From Gammaproteobacteria bacterium (GTDB taxonomy: Bacteria; Pseudomonadota; Gammaproteobacteria; Ga0077536), in NCBI GenBank assembly GCA_016209015.1, contig JACQWY010000047.1:49290-113289 (forward strand): a stretch of 64,000 nucleotides of DNA, in the 5' to 3' direction. Shown here in pieces: positions 55,669 through 64,000 of the stretch. Under the pieces are notes generated by a model. That model was not told the origin of the DNA. It did no database searches and worked only from the letters and a program-made list of their open reading frames with translations. Every line of letters starts with the position of its first letter. Within the stretch, counting starts at the first letter, position 1. The translations under genes and the position numbers were made by a program.

Positions 55669-58191
55669 TCAGAATCGTACACGCCGGTAGAACAGCGCTT
55701 TCGCGATCTCGGCGGTGACGATGTAGAGCAGCACGATGCCCCCCAGCACCAGCAGGAAGGAACGCGGCAGCGGCACGAAGCCGAAGATCGCACCGAGCGG
55801 TGTCGCGGGGAGCAGCAGCGTCGCAGCGAGCGTCGAGAGCGTCGCGATGACGAGATGGCGGCCCGGCCGACTCCTGAAGAAGGGATTGCGGGTGCGGATG
55901 ACGAGGACGATCAGCGAGGCGGATACCACGGATTCCAGGAACCAGCCCGTGCGGAACTGCGCCGGTGTCGCCTGCAGGAAGAACAGCAATCCGCCGAACG
56001 TCAGGTAATCGAAGATGGAGCTCACGAGCCCGAACGTGATCATGAATTTACGGATCGCCTTGATGTCCCAGCGCCGGGGATGATCCATCATCTCCGCATC
56101 CACCCGATCGGTGGCGATCGTCATTTCGGGGAAATCCGTCAGCAGGTTCGTGAGCAGGATCTGCTTCGGTAACAAGGGCAGGAAGGGGAGGAACAGCGAG
56201 ACGCCGGCCATGCTGAACATATTGCCGAAGTTCGCACTCGTCGCCATGAACACGTACTTGAGCGTGTTGGCGAACGTCATCCGGCCTTCACGGACGCCTT
56301 GCAGGAGTACGCCGAGATCCTTTTCGAGCAGGACGATATCGGCCGCGTCCTTCGCCACGTCGACGGCGTCCGCCACCGAAATGCCGACGTCCGCGGCGTG
56401 TAATGCCGAGGCGTCGTTGACGCCGTCGCCGATGTAGCCCACGACATTGCCGGCTTTCTTGAGCGCGAGAATGATCCGCTCCTTCTGGTTGGGCTCGATT
56501 TCGGCGAAGACGTCGACGTCGAGCACGCGCTTGAGGAGCGCACCGTCGCCCATGTGGTGGATATCCTGCCCGGTGCAGATAGTCAGGTTCTGCAAGCCCA
56601 TCTGCACACCGACGTGCGCAGCCACGAGGTGATTGTCGCCGGTGATGACCTTCAGGAAGACGCCGAGCGTCTTCAGGCTGGCAATCGTGTCGGCGATGTT
56701 CGGTTTGGGCGGATCGAACAGGACGAGAAAGCCGAGAAACGTCATGCCGGCTTCCTGCGCCTTGTCCAGCACCATGCCGCCGCCCATGTTCTTGTACGCG
56801 ATGCCGAGCGTGCGCGAACCCTCGCGGCTGAACGTTTCGAACTGTTCCTGGACGCGTTCCTTCACCAGCCCGATATCGAGGATCGCGGAGTCGCCGGTCT
56901 CGACCTGCGTACATGCGTCCAGCACGTTCGCGAGCGCGCCCTTCGTGATCATCAGATTGCCGTCCGCGTGGCCGACCAGGACGCTCAGGCGCTTGCGCAG
57001 GAAGTCGTACGGTATCTCGTCGATCTTCTGATATCCCGAAGTGTCGAACCGTCGGTGAAGGCGAATCGCCTCGTCGATGGGATTGCTGAAGCCGGTTTCG
57101 TAGAAGGCGTTCAGATAGGCGTAGAAGAGAGCCTTCTCGCTCGGCGCGCCGTTCAAATCCGACGCGGAGCGCAGGTGCACCGTACCCTCGGTCAGCGTGC
57201 CCGTCTTGTCCGAGCAGAGAACGTTCATGCTGCCGAAATCCTCGATGGCGGCGAGCCGCTTGACGATCACTTTGCCGCGCGCCATCCGCTTCGCGCCGTG
57301 GGCGAGATTGATGCTGATGATGGCGGGCAGCAGTTGGGGCGTGAGCCCGACCGCGAGCGCCAGCGAAAACAGGAACGAATCGAGCACCGGACGCTGCAGA
57401 TACACGTTGATGGCGAAAATGGCGAGCACCAGTATCAGCGTGACCTCCATCAGGAAGTAGCCGAACCGCCGTATCCCGTGTTCAAACTCCGTTTCGGCGG
57501 GTCTGATTTTCAGCCGATCGGCGATTTTGCCGAACTCCGTGTTCCTGCCGGTCGCGACCACGAGTGCGCGGGCGCTGCCGCTCACGACGTGCGTCCCCAT
57601 CCATAGTGCGTTCGTGCGTGCCTGCAGCGGCGTTTCCGCCGGCAAGGTCGCGACCGTCTTCTCGACCGGGAACGTCTCGCCGGTCAGGGTCGCTTCGTCG
57701 ACGAAGAGATCCGCCGACATCTGCAGCAGGCAGTCCCCCGGAATGACGTCGCCGGCGTTCAGGACGACCATGTCTCCCGGCACGATGGCGGCGACGGGAA
57801 CATCCTGCGCGATGCCGTCGCGAAGCACCGCGGCTTTCACTTCCACGATTGCGAGCAGCTTCGCCACGGCGTGAGTCGCGCTGCGTTCCTGCCAGAAGCC
57901 GAGCAGGCCGCTCGCGAGCACGATGGCGAGAATGATCGCCGCGTTGATCGGGTCGTGGAGATAAAAGGAAAGCCCGGTCGCGAACAGCAGAATGACGATG
58001 AGCGGGCTCTTGAACTGTGCGAGCAGCAGCGCGAGTGCGTCCGTGCGCTTCGGGGGAGTGAGGCAGTTCGCACCGTAGTCGGCGAGCCGCTGCTTCGCGG
58101 CCGCGGCGCGCAGTCCGTCCGGCGCCGATCCGAGTCGATGGAGCAACTCGGCCGCGGGCACACTCCAGAACGCCTCGGGCAACTCGTGCAC
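55669..58191 (-). CDS. mgtA: MgtA/MgtB-type magnesium-transporting P-type ATPase
   Basis: An 840-residue P-type ATPase for Mg2+ uptake across the inner membrane. Landmarks: N-terminal FKSPLIVILLFATGLSFYLH, actuator motif ATLTGETFPVEK, the helix-4 LAVGLTPQLLPAIISINLAH, the phosphorylation site NVLCSDKTGTLTEGTVHLRS (Asp about 326), KVITGDNHLVA and GYIGDGVNDASALHAADVGI. The C-terminus has six membrane segments. The GTG at 58191 is chosen because GGGAGAG lies 7 bases upstream; an upstream GTG at 58260 is possible. No long leader typical of Mg2+-sensing riboswitches is identified. Confidence 0.92.
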   Translation of the reverse strand: MHELPEAFWSVPAAELLHRLGSAPDGLRAAAAKQRLADYGANCLTPPKRTDALALLLAQFKSPLIVILLFATGLSFYLHDPINAAIILAIVLASGLLGFWQERSATHAVAKLLAIVEVKAAVLRDGIAQDVPVAAIVPGDMVVLNAGDVIPGDCLLQMSADLFVDEATLTGETFPVEKTVATLPAETPLQARTNALWMGTHVVSGSARALVVATGRNTEFGKIADRLKIRPAETEFEHGIRRFGYFLMEVTLILVLAIFAINVYLQRPVLDSFLFSLALAVGLTPQLLPAIISINLAHGAKRMARGKVIVKRLAAIEDFGSMNVLCSDKTGTLTEGTVHLRSASDLNGAPSEKALFYAYLNAFYETGFSNPIDEAIRLHRRFDTSGYQKIDEIPYDFLRKRLSVLVGHADGNLMITKGALANVLDACTQVETGDSAILDIGLVKERVQEQFETFSREGSRTLGIAYKNMGGGMVLDKAQEAGMTFLGFLVLFDPPKPNIADTIASLKTLGVFLKVITGDNHLVAAHVGVQMGLQNLTICTGQDIHHMGDGALLKRVLDVDVFAEIEPNQKERIILALKKAGNVVGYIGDGVNDASALHAADVGISVADAVDVAKDAADIVLLEKDLGVLLQGVREGRMTFANTLKYVFMATSANFGNMFSMAGVSLFLPFLPLLPKQILLTNLLTDFPEMTIATDRVDAEMMDHPRRWDIKAIRKFMITFGLVSSIFDYLTFGGLLFFLQATPAQFRTGWFLESVVSASLIVLVIRTRNPFFRSRPGRHLVIATLSTLAATLLLPATPLGAIFGFVPLPRSFLLVLGGIVLLYIVTAEIAKALFYRRVRF

Positions 58192-58611
58192 GTCGTCTCT
58201 CCCGCAGGCGAATGTGCCGCAACCCTCACGATAAACCGTTCGACGGGCCTGCAACAGCACGCGTCATCGGCCGGGTGGGCGCCGGTGCGTGGACGCTGCG
58301 CGCAGGCGTGGCCTGAAGTCGGACTCGTGCTCACCGCTGCCGCCGACAACGGTCACGCCGCATCTTGGGTATGATGTAGCAGCGAAGTCCGCCGCAGGGG
58401 CGACCACGGCAGTGTTGCCGACGCTATGCTTCGGCCGCGCTGGTCGCCGGATCGCTCACCACGACGCGATGCCCGGTGGCGCACTCGCTCCACGTCGCGC
58501 ATCGCCGGACGCGCAGTTGCGGGCTGACGATTCGTGCAGCACGGCGCTCGTTGCGTCAGTACAGAAGTCATGTGCGGCGCGGGGCACCGGGCCTCGGAGG
58601 AACACGACGTC
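58192..58611. other. intergenic region between the divergent ATPase and FtsH genes
   Basis: About 420 bases with no convincing gene in either strand. A -10-like TATGAT at 58370-58375 without a good -35 box is the only promoter hint for the ftsH direction. Confidence 0.4.
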
Positions 58612-60603
58612 ATGCCAATACCGAGCTCGGCAAGCGGATCCCCGCCCGCTCCCGACGATCCGGCGAAAGACCGGAAGGACGGCGGCGCGCGCAACACCTG
58701 GCTCGTGCCGTCCCGCTGGTGGGCCGTGCTCATGCTCGTGGTCGTCGGAAACTACGTCGTCTCGAAGCTGATGTTCCCGGAGCCTTCGGCCATCACCGTC
58801 CCTTACACGTTCTTCAAGCACCAGGTCGAGCTCGGCAACGTCGCGTCCGTGACGAGCCTCGGCGATGCGATCGAGGGGACGTTCAAGGCGAAAGTGAGCT
58901 ACGCACCGCGTGCCGCCGCTTCCGAAGAATCGGCCGCGAGCCCTGCCCGCGAGGCGCAGCCCCGGACGTCGACGCACTTCAAGACGCAGCGGCCCGTCTT
59001 CGCCGATCCGGGCCTCGAAACGCTGCTCGGGCAGAAGGGCGTCGAGATCGCAGCGGTCGACGAGAACGCTTCGTCCTGGTTCCGGGTGTTGATTGGCTTC
59101 GGACCGACGCTGCTGCTGATCGCGGCTTTCGTCTGGCTCAGCCGGCGTGCCGCCTCCGCCGGGAGCGGGCTGTTCAATCTCGGCCGCAGCCGCGCGAAGC
59201 GCTACGGCGAAGAGCAGCAGAAAGTGACGTTCGAGGACGTCGCCGGCATCGACGAGGCCGAGAACGAGCTGATCGAAATCGTCGACTTCCTGAAGAACCC
59301 GGCGAAATATCAGCGTCTCGGCGGCACGGTGCCGAAAGGCGTCCTGCTCGTCGGCGCGCCCGGCACCGGCAAGACGCTGCTCGCGCGCGCGGTGGCCGGG
59401 CAGGCTGGCGTACCCTTCTTCAGCCTCGCGGCCTCCGAGTTCATCGAAATGATCGTCGGCGTCGGCGCCTCCCGCGTGCGCGACCTGTTCAAGATGGCGC
59501 GCGAGGCGGCACCGTCGATCATCTTCATCGACGAGCTCGATGCCATCGGCCGCACGCGCGGCACCGGTGCGCAGCTCGGCGGCCACGACGAGCGCGAGCA
59601 GACCCTGAACCAGATCCTGACGGAGATGGACGGCTTCGACTCGCGGGAAGGCGTCATCGTGCTCGCCGCGACGAACCGCGCGGACGTGCTCGATCAGGCG
59701 CTGCTGCGGCCGGGCCGTTTCGATCGCCGCGTCGTCGTGCAGCGTCCCGATCGCGCCGGTCGGGCGGCGATCCTCGAAGTCCACACGAAGAACGTGCCGC
59801 TCGGAGCGGACGTCTCCCTGCCGACGCTCGCCGCGGAAACGCCGGGCCTCGTCGGGGCGGAGCTCCGCAATCTCGTCAACGAAGCGGCGCTGCTCGCGGC
59901 CCGCAAGGATCGCGATGCCGTCGGTGCCGACGATTTCGCCGAGGCGCTGGAGAAGATCACGCTCGGTCCGGCGCGCAATATTCTCCTGAACCCCGTCGAG
60001 CGCGAGCGCACCGCCTATCACGAAGCCGGGCACGCCCTGCTGACCCTGCTCGTGGCAGGCAGTGATCCGGTGCACAGAGTCTCGATCGTGCCGCGCGGCA
60101 TGTCGCTCGGGGCGACCTCCCAATTGCCGGTCGACGATCGCACGAGCTATGCGGAGGATTACCTGCGGGCACGCATCACGGTCGCACTCGGCGGCCGCGC
60201 CGCGGAGAAGCTCGTCTATGGCGTGGTCACGACCGGCGCAGAGAACGATCTGCAGCAGGTCACGGATCTCGCGCGACACATGGTGCTGCGCTGGGGCATG
60301 AGCGAGAAGCTCGGCCCGATCAGTTTCGTCGCGCCGCAGGATGACGGCCTCCCCCCCGCGTTCCAGCGCCAGCTCTACAGCGAGGACACCTCGACGCTGA
60401 TCGACGCCGAAATCCGTCGCATCGTCGAAGTCTGTCACCAGGAGGCCGATCGACTGCTGGCCGCACACCGCCTGCAGCTCGATGCACTCACGCAGGCACT
60501 GCTGAAGGCCGAATCCTTGAACGAGAAGGAGATCCGCGCCGTCATCGAACTGCCGGCGGCGGACGGGCCCGCTCCGCAAAATCCGCAGGCGGCGCCCGGC
60601 TGA
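58612..60603 (+). CDS. ftsH: ATP-dependent zinc metalloprotease FtsH (accessory copy)
   Basis: A 663-residue membrane protease for damaged membrane proteins. It has a cytoplasmic N-tail of about 33 residues, a membrane helix ([20 protein letters not shown]), a periplasmic domain, a second helix (about 160-180), the AAA+ domain with [20 protein letters not shown] (about 249) and [17 protein letters not shown], the Arg finger in [13 protein letters not shown], and the zinc site [11 protein letters not shown] (about 469) with the third ligand in [14 protein letters not shown]. The long N-tail and the stress-gene setting suggest an extra copy rather than the housekeeping gene. The ATG at 58612 has GGAGG 11 bases upstream. 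Confidence 0.92.
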   Translation: MPIPSSASGSPPAPDDPAKDRKDGGARNTWLVPSRWWAVLMLVVVGNYVVSKLMFPEPSAITVPYTFFKHQVELGNVASVTSLGDAIEGTFKAKVSYAPRAAASEESAASPAREAQPRTSTHFKTQRPVFADPGLETLLGQKGVEIAAVDENASSWFRVLIGFGPTLLLIAAFVWLSRRAASAGSGLFNLGRSRAKRYGEEQQKVTFEDVAGIDEAENELIEIVDFLKNPAKYQRLGGTVPKGVLLVGAPGTGKTLLARAVAGQAGVPFFSLAASEFIEMIVGVGASRVRDLFKMAREAAPSIIFIDELDAIGRTRGTGAQLGGHDEREQTLNQILTEMDGFDSREGVIVLAATNRADVLDQALLRPGRFDRRVVVQRPDRAGRAAILEVHTKNVPLGADVSLPTLAAETPGLVGAELRNLVNEAALLAARKDRDAVGADDFAEALEKITLGPARNILLNPVERERTAYHEAGHALLTLLVAGSDPVHRVSIVPRGMSLGATSQLPVDDRTSYAEDYLRARITVALGGRAAEKLVYGVVTTGAENDLQQVTDLARHMVLRWGMSEKLGPISFVAPQDDGLPPAFQRQLYSEDTSTLIDAEIRRIVEVCHQEADRLLAAHRLQLDALTQALLKAESLNEKEIRAVIELPAADGPAPQNPQAAPG

Positions 60604-60663
60604 GGGTCATGCGAGCGCCGTTCCGGGGGACCAGCGCACGCGGCAGCGACGCTGGTGCGTGCG

Positions 60664-60930
60664 TCAGCCGGTGAGCGCCACGAGGAATCGGCGGCCCGCC
60701 GGATCCTCGTTTACGCAGGCCCGTACGGCGCGCGAGCCGTCGTCACCCGTCCTGACTCGCAGATCGCAGAGTCGAAGCTCGACGCGCTCGCCTTCGCGGA
60801 GAGCGACATGCAGAATCTGCTGAACAGCACGGACATCTGTCGCGCAGCGGGATGATGGCCGTGATGCGTTCGGTGAAACGCCGCACATTCAAGTCGTTGT
60901 CGAGGAACAGCGTGGCGAAGCGCCTGCTTC
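60664..60930 (-). pseudogene. decayed fragment of a PAS/CheR-type signalling protein
   Basis: One minus-strand frame reads RFATLFLDNDLNVRRFTERI then TAIIPLR, which matches the PAS segment of fused CheB/CheR-PAS proteins (FLDNDLxIRRFTP). A second frame then gives DVRAVQQILHVALREGERVE and VRTGDDGSRAVRAC, resembling the following part. The frames are broken relative to each other and both ends are missing, so it is a remnant. The gap 60604-60936 holds nothing else. Confidence 0.5.
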
Positions 60931-60936
60931 ACGACG

Positions 60937-61611
60937 TCAGCCCGCATACCACAGCACCGCGAAGTAATGGCAGGCGGTACCCGTGACGACGAAGAGATGC
61001 CAGATGAAATGACCGAAGCGGAGCCGACGGTCGGTGGCAAAGAACACCACGCCGACCGTGTATGACAGTCCTCCCGCCAGCAACCACAGCCAACCCGTGG
61101 TCGGCATTCTCGGACCCAGGGGTTCAATCGCAATCACGATCAGCCAGCCCATGACGAGATAGAGCCCGTTCGACAACACGGGATGGGATAACTTGTTGCA
61201 TACCTTCAGCACCGCGCCGATCGCTGCGAGGCTCCAAATCGCCCCGAACAGCGACCAGCCCCAGGGGCCGTGCAATACACCGAGCGTGAAGGGCGTGTAG
61301 GTGCCTGCGATGAGCACGTATATCGCGACGTGATCGAGCACGCGAAACACATGCTTCGACCTTCCTCGCGGCAAGGCATGGTAGAGCGTCGATGCCGTAT
61401 AGAGCAGGATGAACGCCGCAGCGAATACGCCCGTGCCGACGACCAGTGCGGACTCGTCGTGACGTGCCGCGTGCATCAACAGAATCGGCGCTCCGACGAG
61501 CGCTGCCGTCAGGGCTATGCCGTGGCTGATGCTGTTCGCCATCTCCTCCGCACGCGATTGTTCGTGGATTGCCTCGTGCGGGCGAGGATTCTGATGAATG
61601 GCCGTCGACAT
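60937..61611 (-). CDS. hemolysin III family membrane protein
   Basis: A 224-residue seven-helix membrane protein of the hemolysin III/PAQR family. The signature residues are present: EEMANSISHGIALTAALVGA (first helix with Ser and His), LYTASTLYHALPRG (metal-type His), LDHVAIYVLIAGTYTPFTLG (the D-x-A/H motif) and the closing WHLFVVTGTACHYFAV with two His. The PAQR fold suggests a zinc-dependent amidase-like site; biological function in bacteria is unproven. The ATG at 61611 begins MSTAIHQNPRPHEAIHEQSR. Confidence 0.87.
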   Translation of the reverse strand: MSTAIHQNPRPHEAIHEQSRAEEMANSISHGIALTAALVGAPILLMHAARHDESALVVGTGVFAAAFILLYTASTLYHALPRGRSKHVFRVLDHVAIYVLIAGTYTPFTLGVLHGPWGWSLFGAIWSLAAIGAVLKVCNKLSHPVLSNGLYLVMGWLIVIAIEPLGPRMPTTGWLWLLAGGLSYTVGVVFFATDRRLRFGHFIWHLFVVTGTACHYFAVLWYAG

Positions 61612-61694
61612 GATTCTCTGGTGTTGCACTCCCGTCCAATGGCGAGGCCCCGCATCCGGAGCTTGTGCGCCGTGGCTCGCGCCCGCACTCCCCG

Positions 61695-62042
61695 CTATCG
61701 GAATGCGCGAAAGCTGAGCCGGATCGCTTGCGGCCCGCCGTCTGCACCGACTCGATTGACCGGGGACCGGACGATGAAGATCTCGCCGTCCCCACGCGCG
61801 GCGCTGAACAGCACACCGCAATGACACAAATGTTCGAGATGCGCAGCCACGAGACCGCCACGGATCAAGTCTCCGCAGGCGAACCGCGGGAATCGCAGCG
61901 AGACATGCGATCCGACGAGTTGCCCGGCATCCGCACGGAACAGCGCTTTCGCGCCAGTGTTGCAGGCGCGCACGATTCCCACGCCATCGAGCACGCCGCA
62001 CGGATCGGTCGAGCGTCCCTGACTGTCGTGACTCGCATGCAT
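61695..62042 (-). CDS. short PAS-like protein, possibly a remnant
   Basis: A 115-residue open frame (ATG at 62042) with a PAS-like opening, CGVLDGVGIVRACNTGAKAL then FRADAGQLVGSHVSLRF, followed by strand-rich sequence (GDGEIFIVRSPVNRVGA). No kinase or other output domain is attached, and no ribosome site is obvious. Decayed signalling fragments are nearby, so this may be a leftover of a sensor gene. Confidence 0.35.
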   Translation of the reverse strand: MHASHDSQGRSTDPCGVLDGVGIVRACNTGAKALFRADAGQLVGSHVSLRFPRFACGDLIRGGLVAAHLEHLCHCGVLFSAARGDGEIFIVRSPVNRVGADGGPQAIRLSFRAFR

Positions 62043-62060
62043 CCGAAATTGCCATCCCAC

Positions 62061-62550
62061 GCTGTACGAACTACGGGTTTCGAACCTGCGTCCGGCGATG
62101 CGTCTTCATGAGGAGCCATTCCGCCCCGCGCGAAAGCGCAGCGTGCGCAAGGACGCGATCCGCTTCGCCCGTAACACGATGCAGTGGGGCGCTCCCCGAA
62201 TTGGACGGGCGACGGAATCGTTCGTGGATGCCCTGCGGTTCGCTCTGCCGCCGCCGTGCGTTTCACCATGCCCGAGGCGACGAGCTGCGTTCTGTGCGAT
62301 ACCGAACATGCGCCTCCGGAATTCACAGGGACGGTGTCGACCCGGGCCGATATCCCGATGGGATGCGCTCGGGGACTATTGCGGATAGCGTCTTCATGTG
62401 GATGACACGGTGCGAGGAGCGGCCTTCGAATCGCGAAGCATGACGGTGGTCGACATCTCACCTGACCGTCGGTCAATGCGCGAAAGCGAACAGACGGGGG
62501 CGTCGGTCGCGGACGAGACTACCCCACCGACTTTCGCGAGCACGACAGCC
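62061..62550. other. gap with no supportable gene
   Basis: About 490 bases upstream of the superoxide dismutase. Several open frames exist in both strands but none has a ribosome site, a recognisable domain or consistent codon use. It looks like eroded DNA plus the dismutase leader. Confidence 0.4.
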
Positions 62551-63243
62551 ATGAAGACCGGTACCCCGATGCACGTCCTCCCCGCCCTGCCGTATGCGGT
62601 CTCCGCGCTGGAGCCGCACATCGACGCGCGCACCATGATCCTCCATCACGACCAGCATCATGCGTCCTACGTGAAGGCGCTGACACACGCCCTGGAATCC
62701 GCCCCCGAAGTGCTGCGGAGAAAGACCGCGAAGTGGCTGCTCGTCAATGCGAACAGCCTGCCTGTGAGCATCCGGACTGCCGTGCGGAACAACGCGGGCG
62801 GACACGTCAATCACAGCCTGTTCTGGCGTGCGATGGCGCCCGGTGCCGGAGGCGCGCCGACCGGCGCGCTTGCGGACGCCATCGACGAAGCCTGCGGCAG
62901 CTTCGAAAAATTCAAGCTCGCCTTCAGTCGAGCCGGCGCGAACGTTATCGGCTCCGGCTGGGTCTGGCTCGTCAGACCGCAGCATCGCGCCGACAAGCTG
63001 CAGATCCTCACGACTGCGGGTCACGACAATCCGCTCACACAAGGCCAGTATCCCCTGCTCGTCAACGACGTCTGGGAACACGCCTATTATCTGAAACACG
63101 AAAACCGGCGTACCGACTACCTCGACGGCTGGTGGTCCGTGGTGAACTGGAAAGAAGCCGCACGGCGCTTCGACCACTCGCTGCGTGCAGCCGAGCTGCC
63201 GTCCGCGATCGCGGCCGAGGCGACCGTCGCAGGGTCGAACTGA
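62551..63243 (+). CDS. Fe/Mn superoxide dismutase
   Basis: A 230-residue superoxide dismutase of the Fe/Mn family. Metal ligands: the first His in MILHHDQHHASYVKAL, the second in GGHVNHSLFWRAM, and Asp and His in NDVWEHAYYLKHENR. The GGHxNHSLFW and DVWEHAYY segments favour manganese. Unusually, the second-sphere Gln normally found in the NQDxPL segment is His (TAGHDNPL), which may alter metal preference. The start is uncertain: ATG 62551 or 62569 (MHVLPALPYAVSAL); no strong ribosome site decides. It stands alone between eroded stretches. Confidence 0.9.
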   Translation: MKTGTPMHVLPALPYAVSALEPHIDARTMILHHDQHHASYVKALTHALESAPEVLRRKTAKWLLVNANSLPVSIRTAVRNNAGGHVNHSLFWRAMAPGAGGAPTGALADAIDEACGSFEKFKLAFSRAGANVIGSGWVWLVRPQHRADKLQILTTAGHDNPLTQGQYPLLVNDVWEHAYYLKHENRRTDYLDGWWSVVNWKEAARRFDHSLRAAELPSAIAAEATVAGSN

Positions 63244-63335
63244 GCAACGGTCGGCTGCCCGGGTCGACCCTGTCGGGTGGGACGGGCGTGGCGGCCGCGG
63301 TCGCCTCCGCCAGACCCGCAGCACGACAACCCGGA

Positions 63336-63632
63336 TCAGACACCGTTCCTGTCGGTGACGATCAATTTGAGCCTTGGTGCGTCGGCACCGGTGACGGCGT
63401 CCATCGCGGCGCGCAATGTCGCAAACCGGCCCGGTCGCCCGATTTGAACCAGGGTGTCACGCGTCATGTTCAAGCACCACTCGATGTCGCTCTTCGCCAG
63501 GTCGCCGGTGATGACGTCAGGCAGCCCTAGGTCGCTACGCTGTCCGGTCTGAAGCGCGACGAATTCATCGGGCGCGACCTGCAATGCGGCACGAGGACGA
63601 CGTCGATGGAAGAATGGCGCGCTTGCTCTCAT
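63336..63632 (-). CDS. hypothetical protein
   Basis: A 98-residue open frame with DEFVALQTGQRSDLGLPDVI and SDIEWCLNMTRDTLVQIGRP, giving mixed alpha/beta content, and no recognised domain. There is only a poor ribosome site. It converges on the dismutase gene and could equally be a fragment. Confidence 0.35.
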   Translation of the reverse strand: MRASAPFFHRRRPRAALQVAPDEFVALQTGQRSDLGLPDVITGDLAKSDIEWCLNMTRDTLVQIGRPGRFATLRAAMDAVTGADAPRLKLIVTDRNGV

Positions 63633-63761
63633 CCTACTGTTCAGCTTCCTTTACCAGCGGTCGATCACACGGACGGTCTCACGCGCCCAGGAGCAGAGCG
63701 CCGAGCACGATCTTCGTTCAGCTCGTGCTCGACCTGCAGATTGTCCGTGCCTTCGAATTAA

Positions 63762-63913
63762 GGAAGCTCTGAACAAGTTCAGAGCTTCCGGCGGCACAGG
63801 GATGTGCCGCCGTGAACAGTGGCGTAAGCCATTGTTCACGTAAGGTTGGCAAGAACCAAGCTTCTTGCCGACCGTGCTCTGAAAAGTCCAGGATGGACTT
63901 ATTCAGAGCTTCC
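63762..63913 (-). repeat. intact ~152-bp hairpin-rich dispersed repeat between TTAA sites
   Basis: Read on the minus strand, it opens with GGAAGCTCTGAA and closes with TTCAGAGCTTCC. In between it forms five successive stem-loops, including AAGTCCA-tcc-TGGACTT extended by GCTCTGAA/TTCAGAGC, GGCAAGAA/TTCTTGCC, GTGAACA/TGTTCAC and GCGGCACA/TGTGCCGC. TTAA flanks both ends (63758-63761 and 63914-63917), consistent with a target duplication. A decayed copy is at 18480-18632, and its terminal hairpin alone is at 45915-45942. Confidence 0.85.
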
Positions 63914-64000
63914 TTAACGGGCCGGGAAATGCCGATCTGCACGGTGCACACCGCACTCGCGTCGTGATCATACGATACAGTCGGCGACGTCACGAAAGAG

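Noticed and set aside
58192..58611. Mg2+ riboswitch upstream of the MgtA-type gene
   Set aside because: The minus-strand leader between the divergent genes shows no convincing M-box or mgtL-like structure by eye.
63718..63993. A 91-residue minus-strand protein at the window end
   Set aside because: Most of it is the translation of the hairpin repeat. The same peptide pattern (WLTPLF, PCAAGS) appears from the decayed copy near 18.5 kb, so it is repeat sequence, not a gene.

Overview
The window reads as one contiguous piece of a high-GC proteobacterial chromosome, most likely a Gammaproteobacterium outside the enteric group. This rests on gene content and order, not on a database search. The divergent uvrA / MFS / ssb block has the order seen in Pseudomonas, a PA0069-type radical SAM gene is present, and Coq7, ZapE, RmuC, DegQ and rplM-rpsI are all of the types usual in beta/gammaproteobacteria. 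Two proteins carry PEP-CTERM-type sorting tails, one of them behind a clear sigma-54 promoter, so the cell should have an exosortase, although none is in the window.

Layout. 1-5.8 kb: a translationally coupled envelope-polysaccharide operon (YaiO-type outer membrane barrel, membrane protein, family 2 glycosyltransferase, beta-helical polymer-forming protein) followed by a VPLPA-CTERM protein. 5.8-10.1 kb: OsmC, an orphan LanB-like protein with only the glutamylation-type region, and a PEP-CTERM gene with its own promoter, upstream repeats and terminator. 10.1-13.5 kb: a tight RuBisCO-like protein / cupin / SoxYZ-like operon, divergent from a TauD-type dioxygenase. 13.5-15.8 kb: a REP-associated tyrosine transposase, a carbonic anhydrase and a dienoyl-CoA isomerase bracketed by oppositely oriented REP repeats. 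15.8-20.7 kb: an HlyB-like ABC exporter, a PfkB kinase, a membrane protein and two dispersed repeat elements. 20.8-34.5 kb: housekeeping (UvrA, YajR, SSB, pyruvate kinase, Lon), an ATP/ADP-translocase-like protein, an SxxK hydrolase and a receiver-kinase fusion. 34.7-38.9 kb: an exported PEP-synthase-like protein overlapping a second exported SxxK hydrolase. 39-50.2 kb: ZapE, an RsbU-like phosphatase, a radical SAM protein, RmuC, a broken HAD gene, DegQ, Coq7, L13 and S9.

50.2-64 kb is different in texture. It starts at tRNA-Gln, followed by gene remnants (HD-GYP, integrase C-terminus) and a 167-bp element with perfect 32-bp inverted ends. Then come stress and ion genes (general stress protein, GGDEF protein, frameshifted Crp/Fnr regulator, TMEM175 channel, MgtA-type P-ATPase, accessory FtsH, hemolysin III, superoxide dismutase) separated by decayed DNA. 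It looks like an old, eroding accessory island.

The most unusual items are the RuBisCO-like/SoxYZ/cupin operon, the secreted PEP-synthase-like protein, the orphan LanB-like enzyme, the REP-bracketed transposase segment, and a roughly 152-bp dispersed repeat that folds into five consecutive hairpins and sits between TTAA sites.
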